DNA from: Cupriavidus laharis | GTDB taxonomy: Bacteria; Pseudomonadota; Gammaproteobacteria; Burkholderiales; Burkholderiaceae | Direction: 5' to 3' | Assembly: GCF_914271435.1 (NCBI RefSeq) | Contig: NZ_CAJZAI010000005.1 | Span: 186,001 to 250,000 of the forward strand | Length of the DNA stretch: 64,000 nucleotides | In this document: in pieces, positions 54,200 through 61,256 of the stretch | Numbering within the stretch: position 1 is the first letter of the stretch | Layout: the number at the start of each line of letters is the position of its first letter | Position numbers and translations under genes: made by a program | The notes under the pieces: model-generated | What the model was told of the DNA's origin: nothing | The model's database searches: none | What the model saw: the letters and a program-made list of their open reading frames with translations, nothing else

Positions 54200-55714
54200 A
54201 TGCAACAGGTCAACTGTCCTGGTTGCGGCGCGGAGGTCGCGTTCCGTTCCTCCGCCGCCGTCATGGCCGTATGCGAGTATTGCCACAGCACGCTGGTCAA
54301 GGATGCCGATGCCGTCAAGGACATCGGCAAGATGTCGGCCGTGCTGGAAGACTACACACCGCTGCAGCTCCATGCATCGGGACGGTGGCAAGGGCAGGGC
54401 TTCACGCTGGTGGGGCGCATCCAGCTGCGCTACGAGGCCGGGCTGTGGAACGAGTGGTACCTGCTGTTCGACGACGGCAGCGACGGCTGGCTCGCGGATG
54501 CCTCGGGCCAGACCATGCTGACGCGCCGCGTGTCGCCGGAACAGGCGGCGGCTGCGCAGTTCGACCAGGCGCCGCAGTTCGAGTCGCTGCGTCCCGGCGA
54601 CAGCCTGTTTTTCGACAAACGCCGCTGGCTTGCCGGCGACGTGCGCACCGCGCGCTGTACCGGCGGTGAAGGTGAGCTGCCGTTCGTGGTCGGCGCGGGC
54701 TGGATCGCGCAGGTGGCCGACTTCCGCGACGAGGGGCGTTTCCTGACGCTCGACTACGCCGACGGCTATCCTCCGACGGTCTACACAGGGCAGCTTGTCA
54801 CGCTGGACCAGCTCAAGGCGCAACTGCTGCGTCCCGCAGATGAAATCGGCCGCACCGCGGACCGCTATCGCGGCAAGGCCATATCGCTCGCCTGCCCGAA
54901 CTGCGGCAGCCCGATTGCCTATCGCGCCGGCATGGCCAGCTTCGTCGTCTGCGGCAGCTGCCACAGCGAGGTGGACTGCACCACGTCTACCGCCATCGTG
55001 CTGGAAAAGCACAAGGAGCTGGAGGCGCTCAGGACCAGCCTGGCGCCCGGCGATATCGGCACCATCGGCGGCAAGCCCTATGCCGTGCTGGGGCTGATGC
55101 AATGCACGGACAACGACGAGGATGAAGCCTCCACGTGGGTCGAATACCTGCTCTTCAACGAGGAGCGGGGCATGTTCTGGCTCGTGGAGCAGGACGGCGG
55201 CTGGGACAAGGTCGAAGTGCTCGACACCTGGCCGCGCATGGCCTCGGCGGACGTGGCAACGTGGCAGGGCAAGCATTTCCGCAAGGGCTTCGACTACCGC
55301 AGCGAAGTGCTCTATGCAGCGGGCACCTTCAACTGGCGCGTGCGGGTCGGCGACAGCACGCAGCTCACGGAATTCGGCGAACCCGCGCTGCGCCTCACGC
55401 GCGAAACGTCTGACACGGAGGTTGTCTGGACGCGCTCGACCCGGGTCACGCGCGCGCAGGTGGCGCAATGGTTCCCGCACAACAAGGCGCTGGCCACGGC
55501 CGCCGCACAGCCGGGCGCGGCTGTGCGCAAGCCGCCCGAGGACTCCGACCTGGCCTTCTGCCGCAAGGCCGCGAAGTGGTACGCCATTGTGCTGGCCATC
55601 CTCAATGTACCGGTGGCATTGATGAAGGACAGCGGCTGGATCACGCTGGCCTTCGGGCTGCTGCTGCTGTGGGCACCGCTGTGGCTGGTGGGCCGCTGGT
55701 CAGCCAAGGACTGA
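54200..55714 (+). CDS. Zinc-ribbon, DUF4178 protein with C-terminal membrane anchor
   Basis: A 504-residue protein. Two zinc ribbons are visible: CPGCGAEVAFRSSAAVMAVCEYCHS at residues 5-29 and CPNCGSPIAYRAGMASFVVCGSCHSEV near residues 233-257. Each is followed by a DUF4178 unit (GRIQLRYEAGLWNEWYLLFDDGSDGWL and the second with EYLLFNEERGMFWLVEQDGGWDKV). Two hydrophobic helices end the protein. The duplicated ribbon-DUF4178 arrangement is of unknown function. It lies in the operon with the SPFH gene. Confidence 0.82.
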   Translation: MQQVNCPGCGAEVAFRSSAAVMAVCEYCHSTLVKDADAVKDIGKMSAVLEDYTPLQLHASGRWQGQGFTLVGRIQLRYEAGLWNEWYLLFDDGSDGWLADASGQTMLTRRVSPEQAAAAQFDQAPQFESLRPGDSLFFDKRRWLAGDVRTARCTGGEGELPFVVGAGWIAQVADFRDEGRFLTLDYADGYPPTVYTGQLVTLDQLKAQLLRPADEIGRTADRYRGKAISLACPNCGSPIAYRAGMASFVVCGSCHSEVDCTTSTAIVLEKHKELEALRTSLAPGDIGTIGGKPYAVLGLMQCTDNDEDEASTWVEYLLFNEERGMFWLVEQDGGWDKVEVLDTWPRMASADVATWQGKHFRKGFDYRSEVLYAAGTFNWRVRVGDSTQLTEFGEPALRLTRETSDTEVVWTRSTRVTRAQVAQWFPHNKALATAAAQPGAAVRKPPEDSDLAFCRKAAKWYAIVLAILNVPVALMKDSGWITLAFGLLLLWAPLWLVGRWSAKD

Positions 55715-55718
55715 TGAC

Positions 55719-55880
55719 GTGCGACTTCTCTACCTGATCTACGGCCTGATCGTGCTGTTCGGGGCAACCTTCTACAACCTCGGTTCCGGCGACTACAAGT
55801 CCGGCAGCTCGGGCGGTTCCGGCCGCATATGGGGCGGCAGCAGCGGCGGCAACTGGTCCTCGGGCGGCGGGCACAAGTGA
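55719..55880 (+). CDS. 53-residue Gly/Ser-rich membrane peptide
   Basis: A small gene starting with GTG 55719 (as M), only 5 bases after the DUF4178 stop. The product begins RLLYLIYGLIVLFGATFYNL, one hydrophobic helix, then is rich in Gly and Ser (SGSSGGSGRIWGGSSGGNW) and ends GGGHK. It fills the gap in the operon, and speD follows 10 bases later. It is easily missed because it is so short. The function is unknown, but its place in the cluster suggests a partner of the SPFH/DUF4178 proteins. Confidence 0.7.
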   Translation: MRLLYLIYGLIVLFGATFYNLGSGDYKSGSSGGSGRIWGGSSGGNWSSGGGHK

Positions 55881-55890
55881 GGCGGGCACC

Positions 55891-56271
55891 GTGAACGCGC
55901 CGCAACTGCCTTGCCCGGCCGTGCTCGGCCGCCATCTGCTGCTCGACCTGCAGGGCGTCGCGCCCGCGTTGCTCACCGACGCGGCACTGGTCGAGCGCGT
56001 GCTGTACGCGTCGACGCAGGCGGCCGGCGCGACGCCGGTGGATGCGCGCTTCCAGCACTTCGGTCCGGGGCTTGGCGTGACGGGCGTGATCCTGCTCAAG
56101 GAATCGCATATCAGCATCCATACCTGGCCAGAGTATGGCTTTGCGGCTGTGGATATCTTCATGTGCGGCTCGGCCAGGCCCGAACTGGCGGCGCAGCATA
56201 TCCGCGAGGCACTGGCGCCGCGCGCGATGACGCTGCGCGATGAGGCGCGCGGCGTGAACAGGTGCCGCTGA
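55891..56271 (+). CDS. speD: S-adenosylmethionine decarboxylase proenzyme (SpeD)
   Basis: A 126-residue class 1B-type proenzyme. Self-cleavage before Ser72 in LLKESHISIHTWPEYG would give the pyruvoyl cofactor. The catalytic His77 and Cys93 (DIFMCG) are present. It makes decarboxylated SAM, the aminopropyl donor of the divergent spermidine synthase. GTG 55891 is the start. It is the last gene of the plus-strand half of the cluster. Confidence 0.93.
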   Translation: MNAPQLPCPAVLGRHLLLDLQGVAPALLTDAALVERVLYASTQAAGATPVDARFQHFGPGLGVTGVILLKESHISIHTWPEYGFAAVDIFMCGSARPELAAQHIREALAPRAMTLRDEARGVNRCR

Positions 56272-56317
56272 CGCCGCTCCGGCAAGTCATTCGCTTCTGC
56301 GCTAGACTTACACTCAA

Positions 56318-56336
56318 CCCCGTAGTCACTACAGAG
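56318..56336 (+). promoter_or_regulatory. CadR/PbrR-type operator in the merR-family promoter
   Basis: CCCCGTAGTCACTACAGAG is an imperfect dyad centred on GTAG-TCA-CTAC (6 of 8 arm bases pair). This resembles the operators of the Cd/Pb-responsive MerR group. A -10-like TACAGA (56330-56335) overlaps its right arm. It lies 11 bases before the regulator gene, so the regulator probably controls itself. Confidence 0.55.
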
Positions 56337-56347
56337 ATTTCTGTCCC

Positions 56348-56794
56348 ATGCGAATCGGCGAACTCTCCCGGCACAGCGGTTGCGATGTCGAAACCATCCG
56401 CTACTACGAACGCGAAGGCGTGCTCGATGCTCCCCAGCGCGAGGACAACGGCTATCGCCGCTACGGCGACACCCATCTCATGCAGCTCAACTTCGTGCGG
56501 CACTGCCGTTCACTGGGCATGAGCTTGTCGGACGTGCGCCGGCTGCGCGACTTCGAGCGCAATCCGTCGCAGGACTGTGACGATGTCAACGCGCTGCTGG
56601 ACCGCCAGATCGAGCAGATCCACGCACAGCGCGTGGCGCTGGAAACGCTGGAGAGCCAGTTGCGCGCCTTGCGCGAGACCTGCCACCACCAGCACCAGGC
56701 CGCCAGCGAATGCGGCATCCTGCAGAACCTGCAGCAGGCCGCGGCCGGCGCGCCGTGCGAATGCCACGCGCACACCACCGGCCACGCCGGGTGA
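56348..56794 (+). CDS. MerR-family metal-responsive regulator (CadR/PbrR-like)
   Basis: A 148-residue MerR regulator. The N-terminal winged helix starts MRIGELSRHSGCDVETIRYYEREG. Cys77, Cys112 and Cys122 lie where the Cd/Pb sensors keep their metal ligands, and a CEC motif (137-139) plus a His-rich tail ends the protein. A CadR/PbrR assignment is therefore reasonable; binding of Cd, Pb or Zn is inferred. An operator lies in its own promoter. No efflux ATPase or transporter gene is adjacent, so its other targets must be elsewhere. Confidence 0.88.
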   Translation: MRIGELSRHSGCDVETIRYYEREGVLDAPQREDNGYRRYGDTHLMQLNFVRHCRSLGMSLSDVRRLRDFERNPSQDCDDVNALLDRQIEQIHAQRVALETLESQLRALRETCHHQHQAASECGILQNLQQAAAGAPCECHAHTTGHAG

Positions 56795-57343
56795 AGGTCA
56801 CCCCCGCCGCGCATGCCGCCCGCCTGTGCTACGATGGCTGTTCGCGTCCCTGCACCAGACCGGTGCGGACGCGAAGCCAGAATTGCCGGATAAGCTGATC
56901 GACGTCTTGCGATTGCCTGCCGCGCGATCCGTTCCGGTTTTCCTTTCCAGATCCTGCTTCCTGTTATCCGCGTGACCGCCATGCCAGTTCGCCATTTGCT
57001 GCCCGCCGTACCTGCCCGCCCCGCGCGGCAGGTACGCGCGCGCGCCGGCGCTGCGGCCCTGGCCACGCGCATGACGCCCCGCCGCCGGGTCAGCGCTCCG
57101 CCTGATCCCGCCCGGTTCCCAGCCTGACTGTCCCCACCAAGGACCCGGGCCGAACCGGGCTCCAGCCTCACGCCTGCGTCGTGACACCGATGCGCCTTGC
57201 AAGCGCCGTGTGACCCGGCAACGCCGGCCTTGATTCGCTGTTTTGCTGTTTCCTGATGTTCCCGCATGGGCCGTCGGCAATGCCGTCCGGTCGCCGTGCC
57301 GGACCCAACCTGACCGCTACCGACACCTGACGGAGGATTAGCC
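56795..57343. promoter_or_regulatory. Long, structured leader region of the rnk-type gene
   Basis: This 549-base gap contains a -10-like TACGAT (56830-56835). Directly after it is a long hairpin (TTCGCGTCC at 56841-56849 with GGACGCGAA at 56867-56875, inner stem GCACC/GGTGC). A second dyad (CGTACCTGCC at 57007-57016 with GGCAGGTACG at 57027-57036) follows. The stretch before the rnk start is rich in GC dyads. No T-run follows the hairpins. A -35 is not evident. It could be a regulatory leader RNA. Confidence 0.4.
56981..57127 (+). CDS. Possible 48-residue Arg/Pro-rich small ORF in the rnk leader
   Basis: ATG 56981 opens a 48-codon frame ending at 57127. The product is basic and proline-rich (MPVRHLLPAVPARPARQVRA at its start). 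Third codon positions are mostly G or C, as in real genes of this genome, but GC-rich DNA gives this by chance too. No clear ribosome-binding site precedes it; GTG 56972 is an alternative start. It may be a leader peptide or nothing. Confidence 0.22.
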   Translation: MPVRHLLPAVPARPARQVRARAGAAALATRMTPRRRVSAPPDPARFPA

Positions 57344-57763
57344 ATGACGGCCACCAACCCGACCGCAACGACCCTCTACCTGACCGAACTCGACGTCACA
57401 CGCCTGGAGCGCCTTGCCAGCCGCCCGGGCGCCGGCCCTATGGCCGATATGCTCGACGCGCTGCTCGCGCGCGCGGCAATCGTCACGCCGCAGGACATCC
57501 CGACCGACGTGGTCACCATGAACTCGCGCCTGGTCTGCGCGCTGCAAGGCGACCCGGCACCGCGCCAATGGACACTGGTCTACCCGGATGAAGCCGACTT
57601 CGATGCCGGCCGCCTGTCGGTGCTGTCGCCGGTAGGCCAGGCGCTGCTGGGCGCCCGTGCCGGCCAGACCGTGAGTTACCGCCTGCCCGATGGCCGCGAA
57701 CAGCACGTAACGGTCACCGAGATCGCCTTCCAGCCCGAAGCCAGCGGCCAGTACACGCTCTGA
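57344..57763 (+). CDS. rnk: Rnk-like regulator of nucleoside diphosphate kinase (GreA/GreB C-domain)
   Basis: A 139-residue protein with an N-terminal short coiled segment (LYLTELDVTRLERLASRP) and a GreA/GreB-like FKBP domain (DVVTMNSRLVCAL...QWTLVYPDEADFDAGRLSVLSPVGQALLGARAGQTVSYRLPDG). The order matches Rnk, which binds RNA polymerase without the antipause coiled coil of GreA. GGAGG is just upstream. In E. coli Rnk affects nucleoside diphosphate kinase levels. The leader region above is long. Confidence 0.88.
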   Translation: MTATNPTATTLYLTELDVTRLERLASRPGAGPMADMLDALLARAAIVTPQDIPTDVVTMNSRLVCALQGDPAPRQWTLVYPDEADFDAGRLSVLSPVGQALLGARAGQTVSYRLPDGREQHVTVTEIAFQPEASGQYTL

Positions 57764-58029
57764 TCGTGTGAAACGGGCACCGCACGGTATGCGCGTGCGG
57801 GCCCGCAAGGCATGAACCAGCCAACCTGCAGATAGCAATCCACACGCGCCGTTCGTCAGCAAGTTCGTCGTTTCACGACTGACAACTCACCATTCGTCGC
57901 AGCGTCATTTCCGATGACGAGACCAGTGACTAAGCTTCAGTCCGTGCTCGCATGGCAACACAGATTGCCCAGCGGCAAAGAGTTAGCCGGTCACATAAAG
58001 AAAGACGAAATCAGTCGAAGGAGTCCGAA
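57764..58029. other. 266-base spacer before the repeat-protein gene
   Basis: Only the leader and ribosome-binding site of the next gene can be supported. An AAGGAG (58016-58021) precedes the ATG at 58030. I see no clear promoter, though the stretch from 57900 to 58010 is less GC-rich than its surroundings. Confidence 0.35.
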
Positions 58030-58383
58030 ATGATCGCCAAACGCATTCTTGGCGGCGCGTTCGTGGTGGCGGCCCTGGCCGCATCGGCCGCGGCGATAGC
58101 TGCCCCTGCCGCGACCAGCAAGGCTGGCAAGTTCGATGTATATGCCGATGCACTGCGCGCCGGGAAGTTCGATCCGTACGTGGACGGCACCAAGCAAGGC
58201 AAGTACGACGTCTTCAGCGACGGCGCGCGCAAGGACCGGTATGACCCTTATACGGATGGGGCGCGCAAGGACCGCTTCAATCCATATACCGACGGGGCAG
58301 CCGCATTTAGTGGCGAGATCTCCGCGAGCTCGACCGACAACTCGCGCACTGGCGACGGCTCGCTCTACGGATACCGCGTCTGA
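58030..58383 (+). CDS. Exported protein of five 12-residue repeats
   Basis: A 117-residue protein with a signal peptide (about residues 1-28, MIAKRILGGAFVVAALAASA then AAIAA). Mature residues contain five consecutive 12-residue units: AGKFDVYADALR, AGKFDPYVDGTK, QGKYDVFSDGAR, KDRYDPYTDGAR and KDRFNPYTDGAA. The consensus is (x)(x)(K/R)(F/Y)(D/N)-x-(Y/F)-x-D-(G/A). A Ser/Thr-rich tail follows. The Asp residues could bind metal ions. AAGGAG precedes the start. The function is unknown. Confidence 0.78.
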   Translation: MIAKRILGGAFVVAALAASAAAIAAPAATSKAGKFDVYADALRAGKFDPYVDGTKQGKYDVFSDGARKDRYDPYTDGARKDRFNPYTDGAAAFSGEISASSTDNSRTGDGSLYGYRV

Positions 58384-58415
58384 CGCGCTTCCTCAGGGTT
58401 CCCCCAGGACCTGCA

Positions 58416-58505
58416 GCGGCCACCAAGGGTGGCCGCAAGTTTTCTCTCCCGCCTGCCCGGCAGACCTCCTCCTCCTTCTCTCTGCGCCGGGCAGGCGATT
58501 TTTCC
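58416..58505 (+). terminator. Tandem terminator hairpins after the repeat-protein gene
   Basis: The first stem is GCGGCCACC (58416-58424) with GGTGGCCGC (58428-58436), followed by AAGTTTTCT. The second pairs CGCCTGCCCGGC (58450-58461) with GCCGGGCAGGCG (58486-58497) and ends ATTTTTCC. They also separate this gene from the convergent metallopeptidase gene. Confidence 0.75.
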
Positions 58506-58589
58506 CCGATGACTACGATTTGACGCCAGCCGCTGGGGCTGTGTGTGCCGTACGTTCGCGCCGTCTCGCCGGGCAACGCGCCTGATGCA

Positions 58590-59465
58590 TCAAGGCTGGC
58601 GTGCGGCGAAGGTGTCGCACTTGCGGATGTCGCCGGTGGTCAGCCCCTGGCGCAGCCAGCGTACGCGTTGTTCGCTGGTGCCGTGGGTGAAGGCCTCGGG
58701 CACCACATAGCCCTGCGCCTGCCGCTGCAAGCGGTCGTCGCCAATGGCGGCGGCAGCCTTCAGGCCTTCCTCGATATCACCCGGCTCCAGCAGCCGCTGG
58801 TTGGCGCGCTGTGCGGTGGCGGCCCAGACACCCGCCAGGCAGTCCGCCTGCAACTCCATGCGTACCGACAGCTGGTTGGCCTGCGCCTGGCCCATGCGCC
58901 TGCGTGCGGCATCCACCTTGTCGGAGACGCCCAGCAGGTTCTGCACATGGTGGCCGATCTCGTGCGCGATCACATAAGCCTGCGCAAAATCGCCTCCGGC
59001 GCCGAAGCGCCGGCGCAGCTCGTCATAGAAAGCCAGGTCGATATAGACCTTATGGTCGCCCGGGCAGTAGAACGGCCCCATGGCTGACTGTCCCGTACCG
59101 CACGCGGTCGGCGTGGCGCCCGAGAACAGCACGAGCTTGGGTGGCTCGTAGCGCCGGCTGAGCTCCGTCTCGAAGATGTGCTCCCATGTCCGCTCGGTAT
59201 TGCCCAGCACCTTGCGCGTGAACACCGTCAGCTGGTCATTGGCCGGCGGCCGGTTGACCTGGTGCTGCTGCGGCGCCTGCTGGCCCTGCAGCACCGATGC
59301 GCCCTGCATGATGACCGTCGGGTCGATGCCGAAGAAATACGACGCGGCAAGGGCGATGATGACCGTGCCGATGCCGATGGTCTTCGGACCACCGAACCCG
59401 CCACCGCCAAAGCCGCCGCGGCGGTCTTCAACGTTCTGGCTTTCGGCTTCGTCATCAAGACGCAT
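58590..59465 (-). CDS. Neutral zinc metallopeptidase-like protein (YpfJ family)
   Basis: A 291-residue protein with a Gly-rich N-terminus (residues 15-30), one membrane helix (IGIGTVIIALAASYFFGI) and a periplasmic domain. The zinc motif HEIGHH is in AYVIAHEIGHHVQNLLG, with the downstream SVRMELQADCLAGVWAA element. This is the YpfJ/neutral zinc metallopeptidase family, whose substrate is not known. The C-terminus TFAARQP is variable. It converges on the repeat-protein gene. Confidence 0.87.
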   Translation of the reverse strand: MRLDDEAESQNVEDRRGGFGGGGFGGPKTIGIGTVIIALAASYFFGIDPTVIMQGASVLQGQQAPQQHQVNRPPANDQLTVFTRKVLGNTERTWEHIFETELSRRYEPPKLVLFSGATPTACGTGQSAMGPFYCPGDHKVYIDLAFYDELRRRFGAGGDFAQAYVIAHEIGHHVQNLLGVSDKVDAARRRMGQAQANQLSVRMELQADCLAGVWAATAQRANQRLLEPGDIEEGLKAAAAIGDDRLQRQAQGYVVPEAFTHGTSEQRVRWLRQGLTTGDIRKCDTFAARQP

Positions 59466-59600
59466 GGGGGCTCCGGGGGAGGGGGCTAAGGGTGGGAATC
59501 AAGTATAGCAATGAGGCTAAGGAGTGTTTGGAGCGGGGTATCGTGTTTGATGGGGCGCCAGGCACCGCACCCCATCCCATATCCGACAGCCCAAGATCCC

Positions 59601-59649
59601 AAAAAAAACGCCACCCGCACAGCCTTGGAGAAGGCCCTCGCGGGTGGCG
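59601..59649 (-). terminator. Intrinsic terminator of pykA (minus strand)
   Basis: On the minus strand CGCCACCCGC (59649-59640) and GCGGGTGGCG (59618-59609) form a 10-bp stem. Eight T follow (A-run 59601-59608 on the plus strand). It lies about 50 bases after the pykA stop. Confidence 0.88.
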
Positions 59650-59702
59650 GGCGGCAATTGGCACCACTGGGGCACGGCCAGTGCCCCGACAACGAAACCG
59701 GG

Positions 59703-61166
59703 TCAGACCGTGGCAGCCTCCCGAACGGCGTCAGTACCAGCCACCGCATTCCCGCCCACTTCCGCCACGCGCAGCAGGTTGGTCGTGCCGCCCTGGCCGA
59801 ATGGCATGCCGGCAGCAATCGTGATCTGGTCGCCGGGCGCGGCATAGCCCTCAATGAGCGCGGCCCGCGTGGCCGCGTCGACCATCTCGTCGACGCTCTG
59901 CACATCCGGGCTCACGGTCGAGTGAATGCCCCACGCAATGGCCAGCCGGCGCGCGATCTCCAGGTTCGGCGTGATACTGACGATCGGCGCGCACGGCCGC
60001 TCGCGGGCAGCGCGCAGCGCCGTGGCGCCGGAAGACGTGTAGGTCACGGTCGCCGCCGCGCCGATGATCTGCGTGACTTCGCGCAGCGCCGCGCAGATGG
60101 CGTCCTGGCGCGTGTTCAGCGGCGTTTCGTGCTGGGCGTCGAGCAGGTTGCGGTACAGCGGGTCGCGTTCCACCTCGGTGACGATGCGGTTCATCATCGA
60201 CACTGCGGGAACGGGGTAGCGGCCGTTGGCCGACTCGGCCGACAGCATCACGGCATCAGCACCCTCGTAGATCGCGCTGGCGACGTCCGAAGCTTCGGCA
60301 CGTGTCGGCACCGGCGAATCGATCATCGACTCGAGCATCTGGGTGGCGATGACCACGGGCTTGCCAAGCTGCCGGCACACACGCAGGATGCGCTTCTGCA
60401 CGCCGGGCACACGCTCGGGCGGCAGCTCAACGCCGAGGTCGCCGCGCGCGACCATCACCGAATCGGACACGCGCACGATCTCTTCAAGCTGTTGCAGCGC
60501 GGCCGGCTTCTCGATCTTCGACAGGATGCCGGCACGCGTGCCGACGATCTCGCGCGCTTCGACGATGTCCGACGGGCGCTGCACGAACGACAGGCCGATC
60601 CAGTCAGCACCGAGCGACAGCGCGAAGTCCAGGTCCTTCCGGTCCTTCTCGGTCAGCGCGGGAATGGGGATCACCGCGTCGGGCACGTTCACGCCCTTGC
60701 GGTCGGACAGCGTGCCGTTGTTCACCACGCGCGTGGTGATGCTGCCGCTGGCCACGGCTTCGATCGCGAGCCGCACCTTGCCGTCATCGATCAGCAGCGA
60801 CTGCCCCGGCTGCGCTGCGCGGAACAGCTCCGGGTGCGGCAGGTGCACGCGGGTGCCATCGCCGGGCGTAGGATCGCTGTCGAGCACGAAGGTGTCACCG
60901 GCGCGCACCGCGACCTTGCCCGCGGCGAACACGCCGATGCGCAGCTTCGGACCCTGCAGGTCGGCCAGTATCGCGATCGGGCGGCCGGTCTCAGCCTCGA
61001 TCTGGCGCACGGCGTCATAGCGCGCGCGGTGATCTTCGTGCGTGCCATGGCTGAAGTTCAGGCGGAACACGTCGGCCCCGGCTTCGAACAGCTGCCGGAT
61101 CACCGCGATATCGGTGCTCGCGGGACCGAGCGTGGCAACGATCTTGGCTTTGCGCTGGCGTCTCAT
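59703..61166 (-). CDS. pykA: Pyruvate kinase
   Basis: A 487-residue enzyme making pyruvate and ATP from phosphoenolpyruvate. ATG 61166 (MRRQRKAKIVATLGPAS) was chosen; GAGGAG lies just upstream, and the open frame extends 11 codons further. The active-site stretch AVMLSAESANGRYPVPAVSMM, MVARGDLGVELPPERV and the N-terminal RLNFSHGTHEDH motif are intact. It lies downstream of ttuD, 90 bases after it, and completes the glyoxylate-to-pyruvate route. Confidence 0.96.
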   Translation of the reverse strand: MRRQRKAKIVATLGPASTDIAVIRQLFEAGADVFRLNFSHGTHEDHRARYDAVRQIEAETGRPIAILADLQGPKLRIGVFAAGKVAVRAGDTFVLDSDPTPGDGTRVHLPHPELFRAAQPGQSLLIDDGKVRLAIEAVASGSITTRVVNNGTLSDRKGVNVPDAVIPIPALTEKDRKDLDFALSLGADWIGLSFVQRPSDIVEAREIVGTRAGILSKIEKPAALQQLEEIVRVSDSVMVARGDLGVELPPERVPGVQKRILRVCRQLGKPVVIATQMLESMIDSPVPTRAEASDVASAIYEGADAVMLSAESANGRYPVPAVSMMNRIVTEVERDPLYRNLLDAQHETPLNTRQDAICAALREVTQIIGAAATVTYTSSGATALRAARERPCAPIVSITPNLEIARRLAIAWGIHSTVSPDVQSVDEMVDAATRAALIEGYAAPGDQITIAAGMPFGQGGTTNLLRVAEVGGNAVAGTDAVREAATV

Positions 61167-61256
61167 GATGTCTCCTCTTCCATTCTCGGAACGGCGCACC
61201 GGATACGGCGCGCCGGTAATGCAATTCGATTCGGCGATTCGGTACGGCCGCGATGC

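Noticed and set aside
58120-58300. CRISPR-like array
   Set aside because: The periodicity is 36 bases with degenerate repeats that lie in frame and encode the 12-residue protein repeat; there are no spacers or cas genes.
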